NCBI GenBank assembly: GCA_964351625.1
Contig: CAYGOV010000009.1
Span: 62,001-126,000, forward strand
DNA length: 64,000 nt
Origin: Marinoscillum sp964351625
GTDB taxonomy: Bacteria > Bacteroidota > Bacteroidia > Cytophagales > Cyclobacteriaceae
Direction of reading: 5' to 3'
Position numbers and translations under genes: made by a program. The notes under the pieces are model-generated. The model did not search any database, was not told the origin of the DNA, and saw nothing but the letters and a program-made list of their open reading frames with translations. Every line of letters starts with the position of its first letter. Positions within the stretch are counted from its first letter, which is position 1. Of the stretch, positions 60,068 to 64,000 are shown one piece after another.

Positions 60068-61715
60068 AAACTACGCCAATCACCCTAGTTACAAATCACC
60101 ACACGGAGCAACTCTAAATGCCAAATCTTGGCAAACTGAAGCTCCCTTACGGATGCTCCTCAATAACCTTGATGCTGAAGTTGCTGAAAACCCAGCTGAG
60201 CTAGTGGTCTATGGTGGTACAGGACAAGCCGCTAGAAACCGTGAATCGTTAGAAAAAATTATTCAGTTACTCTTGGAGCTGGAAGAAGATCAAAGCTTGC
60301 TCATTCAGTCAGGTAAGCCTGTCGGGATTGTAAGATCTCACCCTGAAGCACCGAGAGTGCTTATTGCTAACTCCAATTTGGTGCCTGCTTGGGCAACTTG
60401 GGAGCATTTTGAAGAACTAAAAAGCCGTGGGCTGATGATGTACGGTCAGATGACAGCAGGTAGCTGGATTTATATTGGATCACAAGGTATTCTTCAAGGC
60501 ACATATGAAACTTTTATGGAGTGTGCTCGACAACATTTTGGCGGCAGCCTGAGAAACAAGCTCTTAGTTACAAGCGGACTTGGTGGTATGGGCGGCGCAC
60601 AACCTCTCGCAGCAACCATGGCGGGCGCTACATTTCTTGGAGCAGATGTAGACCCGACTAGAATCGAAAAACGCATCCAAACAGGCTACATCGACCGTAT
60701 GACAGATAGCTACGAAGAGGCTCGGGATTGGGTATTGAATGCACGCAATATGGGTGATAACCTCAGTGTGGGGTTGGTAAGTGATGCAGGAGATATGTTG
60801 GAAAGACTATTAGCCGACCGTATCATACCTGATGTGCTTACCGACCAAACATCTGCGCACGATCCGCTACATGGCTATGTGCCAAATGGCTTTTCGCTGA
60901 GCGAGGCTGCTACTTTACGAAAGTCGGATCACAAGCAATACGAACAGCTCTCAATGAAAAGTATGGCACGTCATGTAGGACTGATGATCCAAATGAAGGA
61001 ACTGGGTGCGGTCACTTTTGATTATGGAAATAATATCAGAGAATTTGCCAAACAAGGTGGAGAAGCCAATGCCTATGCATTCAATGGATTCGTACCTGAG
61101 TACATTCGCCCTCTCTTTTGCGAAGGAAAAGGACCCTTCAGATGGGCAGCACTTTCTGGTGATCCAGAGGACATTTACACTACTGATCAGGCACTCATGG
61201 AAGCCTTTCCGGAAAACGAGTCCCTCAAGCATTGGCTTACGCAAGCCAGAGAAAAGATCTCTTTCCAAGGACTACCTTGTAGAATTTGCTGGCTAGGAAT
61301 GGGCGAACGCGAAAAAGCAGGCTTGATTTTCAACGAGCTTGTGAAAACAGGAAAAGTAAAAGCCCCGATTGTAATAGGTAGAGATCATCTCGACTGTGGC
61401 TCTGTGGCTAGTCCCAATAGGGAAACTGAAGCCATGAAAGATGGGTCGGATGCCGTTTCAGACTGGCCATTGCTCAACTTGCTATCAAACACCTCTGGCG
61501 GTGCTACTTGGGTTTCCTTCCATCATGGTGGTGGTGTGGGTATGGGATATTCACAACATGCTGGCATGGTGGTATTGGCAGATGGAACTGAGCGAGCAGA
61601 AAATTGCCTAAAACGTGTGCTTCACAACGATCCAGCCATGGGCGTATTCAGGCATCATGATGCAGGATATGATAAGGCTACCGAAGTGGGTAAACAATTT
61701 GGAATCCTGATATAA
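60045..61715 (+). CDS. hutU: Urocanate hydratase
   Basis: HutU hydrates urocanate to imidazolone propionate using tightly bound NAD+. Motifs include VYGGTGQAARN, SGLGGMGGAQPLA for NAD binding, TDQTSAHDPLHGY, CRICWLGMGER and the C-terminal HHGGGVGMGYSQHAG. Length 556 aa is normal. A clear AGGAG lies about 8 bases upstream of its ATG, unusual among genes here, and may help re-initiation inside hutH. The operon ends at a strong terminator. Confidence 0.96.
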   Translation: MDYSQFLKNYANHPSYKSPHGATLNAKSWQTEAPLRMLLNNLDAEVAENPAELVVYGGTGQAARNRESLEKIIQLLLELEEDQSLLIQSGKPVGIVRSHPEAPRVLIANSNLVPAWATWEHFEELKSRGLMMYGQMTAGSWIYIGSQGILQGTYETFMECARQHFGGSLRNKLLVTSGLGGMGGAQPLAATMAGATFLGADVDPTRIEKRIQTGYIDRMTDSYEEARDWVLNARNMGDNLSVGLVSDAGDMLERLLADRIIPDVLTDQTSAHDPLHGYVPNGFSLSEAATLRKSDHKQYEQLSMKSMARHVGLMIQMKELGAVTFDYGNNIREFAKQGGEANAYAFNGFVPEYIRPLFCEGKGPFRWAALSGDPEDIYTTDQALMEAFPENESLKHWLTQAREKISFQGLPCRICWLGMGEREKAGLIFNELVKTGKVKAPIVIGRDHLDCGSVASPNRETEAMKDGSDAVSDWPLLNLLSNTSGGATWVSFHHGGGVGMGYSQHAGMVVLADGTERAENCLKRVLHNDPAMGVFRHHDAGYDKATEVGKQFGILI

Positions 61716-61722
61716 AACAAAA

Positions 61723-61752
61723 AAGAGGCCACCTCATTGAGATGGCCTCTTT
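61723..61752. terminator. Bidirectional terminator between hutU and tonB
   Basis: AAAGAGGCCACCTC / GAGATGGCCTCTTT forms a strong stem (one internal mismatch), with A on the left and T on the right. Confidence 0.9.
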
Positions 61753-61772
61753 CAAGTATTTGCTTAAAGAGA

Positions 61773-62450
61773 TTAGTTACTCAGTTTGAAAATGATAGGG
61801 AGTACCATTCTCACTTTTACAGCTCTTCCTCTTTGTTTTCCTGGTTTGAACTTAGGCGATTGTCTAAGTACTTTTTCAGCTTCCTCGTCACATCCAGCTC
61901 CGATTCCTTTTACTGCCTTTACTTCAGTAACAGTACCATCTTTGTCTACAACGAACTGAACGTAAACTCTACCCTCGATACCCATACGACGAGCTTGAGA
62001 AGGGTAATCCATGTTGTCACCAACGTACTTGTAGAATGCCGCGATTCCACCTGGGAACTCTGGTTGATCTTCCACAATTGTGAAAACCTCTTCTACTGCT
62101 TCCTCTTCTACTACTTCTTCGAATACGATATCTTCAATAACCGTCTCTTCAGTTACTTCCACATCCAGTTCCACTTCAATTTCTTCCTCAATTTCCTCCT
62201 CATCTGGAACTTCTATAATCTCAGGAAGTTGGATTTTTGGGGGTGGGGGCGGTGGTTGTTCTGTTGGAGGAATCTCCATAATGTCCTCAAAATCATCAGT
62301 CACCTGACCCAAGTCCAAAAGACCTGAATCATCGTACGTTCTCCATTCGAACGCCAAAATGACCAATAACAAACTCACAGTAAAGCCGATGTTCATCAAG
62401 AGCCCGGACTTTCTCTCTAAGTCTGAATTTGGATTTTTCTTTAGTTCCAT
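61773..62450 (-). CDS. tonB: Energy transducer TonB
   Basis: TonB couples the inner-membrane proton gradient to outer-membrane receptors. The 225-residue protein starts with a cytoplasmic basic stretch and one membrane helix (NIGFTVSLLLVILAF), then a Pro-rich segment (TEQPPPPPPKI), a Glu/Val-rich acidic linker and a TonB C-terminal domain (FPGGIAAFYKYVGDNMDYPSQARRMGIEGRVYVQF in parts). The acidic linker replaces the Pro/Lys spacer of E. coli TonB. ExbBD are not adjacent. Confidence 0.93.
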   Translation of the reverse strand: MELKKNPNSDLERKSGLLMNIGFTVSLLLVILAFEWRTYDDSGLLDLGQVTDDFEDIMEIPPTEQPPPPPPKIQLPEIIEVPDEEEIEEEIEVELDVEVTEETVIEDIVFEEVVEEEAVEEVFTIVEDQPEFPGGIAAFYKYVGDNMDYPSQARRMGIEGRVYVQFVVDKDGTVTEVKAVKGIGAGCDEEAEKVLRQSPKFKPGKQRGRAVKVRMVLPIIFKLSN

Positions 62451-62485
62451 AGTTGTTTTGTTACTTTCTAAAACGAGAGTGGTTT

Positions 62486-62493
62486 CAAATATA
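62486..62493 (-). promoter_or_regulatory. Candidate -7 element for tonB
   Basis: On the minus strand TATATTTG lies 36 bases before the tonB ATG and matches TAnnTTTG. No strong -33 match is seen. Confidence 0.4.
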
Positions 62494-62519
62494 TTACTTC
62501 TCTAACTTTTTATCGTTAG

Positions 62520-62849
62520 TCATCGGTTCCTTTTTGTTAAAAATAAGACCAAAATAGCGGTAGACCCGCCCAAGGTATCTGCAAAGGCATCTACCAAATC
62601 ACTGGATCGGTTCGGAACATAAGCTTGAATCAATTCACTTCCTCCAGCAAAAGCGACTATCAGGAACATCACAAAAATCAAGTTAACCTGGTGCCAGACA
62701 GATTTTAAAAGAAATGTCCAGCCGAAAAACAGACTAAAATGTGCGATTTTATCTTCATATGTGAAGAAGTGATAGCCTTGATTCGGATCGCCAGGCTTGA
62801 ACAGAAGCCAACACATCAAAAGCGTCCACACGAAAAAGCCTACTCGCAT
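62520..62849 (-). CDS. VanZ-like small membrane protein
   Basis: The 109-residue protein has three or four hydrophobic segments and the VanZ-like DKIAHFSLFFGWTFLL start and ELIQAYVPNRSSDLVDAFADTLGG end. VanZ-like proteins are of unclear function. The ATG at 62849 is used rather than a TTG at 62876 that would run into gcvH. It lies 16 bases after gcvH. The sprA-gcvH-VanZ-tonB order is one I recall in other Bacteroidota. Confidence 0.8.
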   Translation of the reverse strand: MRVGFFVWTLLMCWLLFKPGDPNQGYHFFTYEDKIAHFSLFFGWTFLLKSVWHQVNLIFVMFLIVAFAGGSELIQAYVPNRSSDLVDAFADTLGGSTAILVLFLTKRNR

Positions 62850-62865
62850 GAAAGTTGCGTTTTGA

Positions 62866-63240
62866 TTACCCGCCAATTAGTTCTGTATAAGCTTCGGCAG
62901 ATAGCAATGCATCAGCGCCCCCGCTTACCTTAACTTTTATCATCCACCCTTCGCCATAAGGATCAGAATTGATCACCTCAGGGTTAGATTCCAGATTTGG
63001 ATTGATTTCTAATACCACACCAGAAACCGGCATAAAAAGATCGGAAACCGTCTTAACAGCTTCTACAGTTCCAAACACATCACTTGAATTCAAGTCTTCA
63101 CCTTCGGTTTCGATCTCAACATATACTATGTCTCCGAGTTCACCTTGAGCAAATTCTGTAATGCCAATGGTAGCTACATCGCCTTCCAAAAGTACCCACT
63201 CGTGATCTTCTGTATAGCGTAAATTTCCTGGTACGTTCAT
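62866..63240 (-). CDS. gcvH: Glycine cleavage system protein H
   Basis: GcvH carries the lipoyl group that shuttles the methylamine between glycine cleavage enzymes. The 124-residue protein has the lipoyl Lys K63 in GTVEAVKTVSDLF and the NPYGEGWMIKV-type tail (SDPYGEGWMIKVKV). gcvP and gcvT are not adjacent. It follows sprA by 46 bases. Confidence 0.97.
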   Translation of the reverse strand: MNVPGNLRYTEDHEWVLLEGDVATIGITEFAQGELGDIVYVEIETEGEDLNSSDVFGTVEAVKTVSDLFMPVSGVVLEINPNLESNPEVINSDPYGEGWMIKVKVSGGADALLSAEAYTELIGG

Positions 63241-63286
63241 ATGGTTTTATTTTGGGTCCAAAAATACTTAAAACTCTGACTTTGGT

Positions 63287-64000
63287 CTATTGCGCAAGAC
63301 TAAATCTTAACTGCGTACCAAAAGCTGTAGTGGCTGTCTTAAAAGAACTAACTTTTGGCTCAGTAACACTACGCTCAAAATACATAGTCAGATCTAATTG
63401 ATCGTTGAGTTTGTAAGTGAGTGAAGGCCTAAACTGGAAATTGGTATTACCATTGGTAATGGTACTTTGTCCATCAAGCTTACGCTGTATGGTCTCCGCA
63501 TCGCGTAAAGTCAAACTTACTCGCATGGTAATGGCATTCTCTAAAGTAACTGTCCTTCCCTTGATTTTGAAAGGCACTTTAAACTCCTCTTGACTATATC
63601 CGAAATCCAGAGTGACATCATTACTGGTAGTTTCTGTGACTTGCGCATTTGTCATGTTCAGTGAAAGCATTCTATCTTTTTTGTATTCTACACGCGTGGT
63701 GATATTGTTTTTCGTACGAATATTGATACCAATCAAGGGAGCAAACTGTTCCGAAATAGTCACTTGATTGATGATATAAACTGGAGCATATCTGCCGGAA
63801 CCAGTAGTATCTGACGCCTGTGGATAATCCAACACATTGTTATTGAGGGTTATACTAAAGTCATCCCCAATCCTATCTCCATAAGAATTGATGTTGAAGT
63901 TGTAATCATTGACATTATAAACTGATCTGTAGCCATGTGTTAAGCTAACAGAAGAGAAAATGGCTGCCAAGGCAGGTATTTTACTCAACCCAGCATAGTC
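63287..64000 (-). CDS. sprA: T9SS outer-membrane translocon SprA, C-terminal end
   Basis: Only the last 237 residues are inside the window. They are made of amphipathic beta strands with the SprA-type ending (YFERSVTEPKVSSFKTATTAFGTQLRFSLAQ in parts) and begin DYAGLSKIP, as in full-length SprA. SprA is the giant channel of the type IX secretion system and is needed for gliding in many Bacteroidota. Without the rest, whether the gene is intact cannot be judged. Confidence 0.85.
   Translation of the reverse strand, partial: DYAGLSKIPALAAIFSSVSLTHGYRSVYNVNDYNFNINSYGDRIGDDFSITLNNNVLDYPQASDTTGSGRYAPVYIINQVTISEQFAPLIGINIRTKNNITTRVEYKKDRMLSLNMTNAQVTETTSNDVTLDFGYSQEEFKVPFKIKGRTVTLENAITMRVSLTLRDAETIQRKLDGQSTITNGNTNFQFRPSLTYKLNDQLDLTMYFERSVTEPKVSSFKTATTAFGTQLRFSLAQ

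Noticed and set aside
61773..62450. Plus-strand Ser/Thr-rich frames within tonB
   Set aside because: They arise from the reverse complement of the Glu-rich TonB linker and have no independent support.
1..64000. CRISPR arrays, phage genes, insertion sequences, tRNA or rRNA genes
   Set aside because: I found none. The repeats at 32.4-33.1 kb are palindromic, unevenly spaced and in alternating orientation, so they are not a CRISPR array.

Overview
The window looks like a stretch of ordinary chromosome from a marine or brackish member of the Bacteroidota, most likely the Cytophagales (an inference from gene content and gene order; no 16S gene is present). Supporting signs are the C-terminal end of the type IX secretion translocon SprA next to gcvH, Bacteroidota-type promoters (TAnnTTTG) before several genes, few Shine-Dalgarno sequences, an AccD without most of its zinc finger, a eukaryote-like class Ia ribonucleotide reductase, Na+-NQR parts and many Na+-linked transporters. 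I see no tRNA, rRNA, CRISPR array, phage or insertion sequence.

Layout. 0-6.5 kb: a small DUF4834 protein, accD, a solitary nqrF, a degenerate arginase-fold protein, a PspC-domain pair, a secreted amidohydrolase and rplU-rpmA. 6.5-10.4 kb: a long AT-rich leader with DnaA-box-like sites, then nrdB-nrdA. 10.4-17.7 kb (minus strand): an acetate uptake and activation cluster (DUF4212 subunit, Na+/solute symporter, acs, aldo/keto reductase) and a ZIP transporter with apbE. 17.7-22.9 kb: ruvB, a MarR regulator with two matching operators and two envelope proteins, a BCCT transporter and queG. 23-32.3 kb: a giant alpha-2-macroglobulin lipoprotein with pbpC, then a TRIC channel and purU. 32.3-33.1 kb: a convergent intergenic region packed with REP-like palindromes around a broken GIY-YIG nuclease gene. 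33.1-42.0 kb: aminotransferase, DUF3267 protein, an NfeD-like/flotillin pair, dnaK, a zinc-ribbon membrane protein, a hemolysin III protein and three tiny membrane-protein genes. 42.1-48.1 kb: prfC, a pseudouridine synthase, pabB-pabC and atpD-atpC. 48.1-54.7 kb: a GTG-initiated histidine kinase, a three-repeat secreted protein, a two-component pair and an ABC-2 exporter. 54.7-64 kb: plsC, a large TPR membrane protein, hutH-hutU, then tonB, a VanZ-like gene, gcvH and sprA (cut by the window edge).

How the genes work together. Acetate import, acs, AccD, PlsC and PurU serve central carbon, lipid and one-carbon metabolism. NqrF and ApbE belong to the Na+-pumping NADH dehydrogenase, whose gradient would power the SSS and BCCT symporters. 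Nrd, RuvB, L21/L27, RF3 and DnaK are housekeeping. The A2M/PBP1C pair is an envelope-defence and repair couple.

The most unusual feature is the REP-like array at 32.38-33.10 kb: alternating palindromic units, compensatory stem changes, a repeated head-to-head composite, and a GIY-YIG nuclease gene that carries a single in-frame stop. It resembles the layout of REP elements with their RAYT transposases, but with a different nuclease family.
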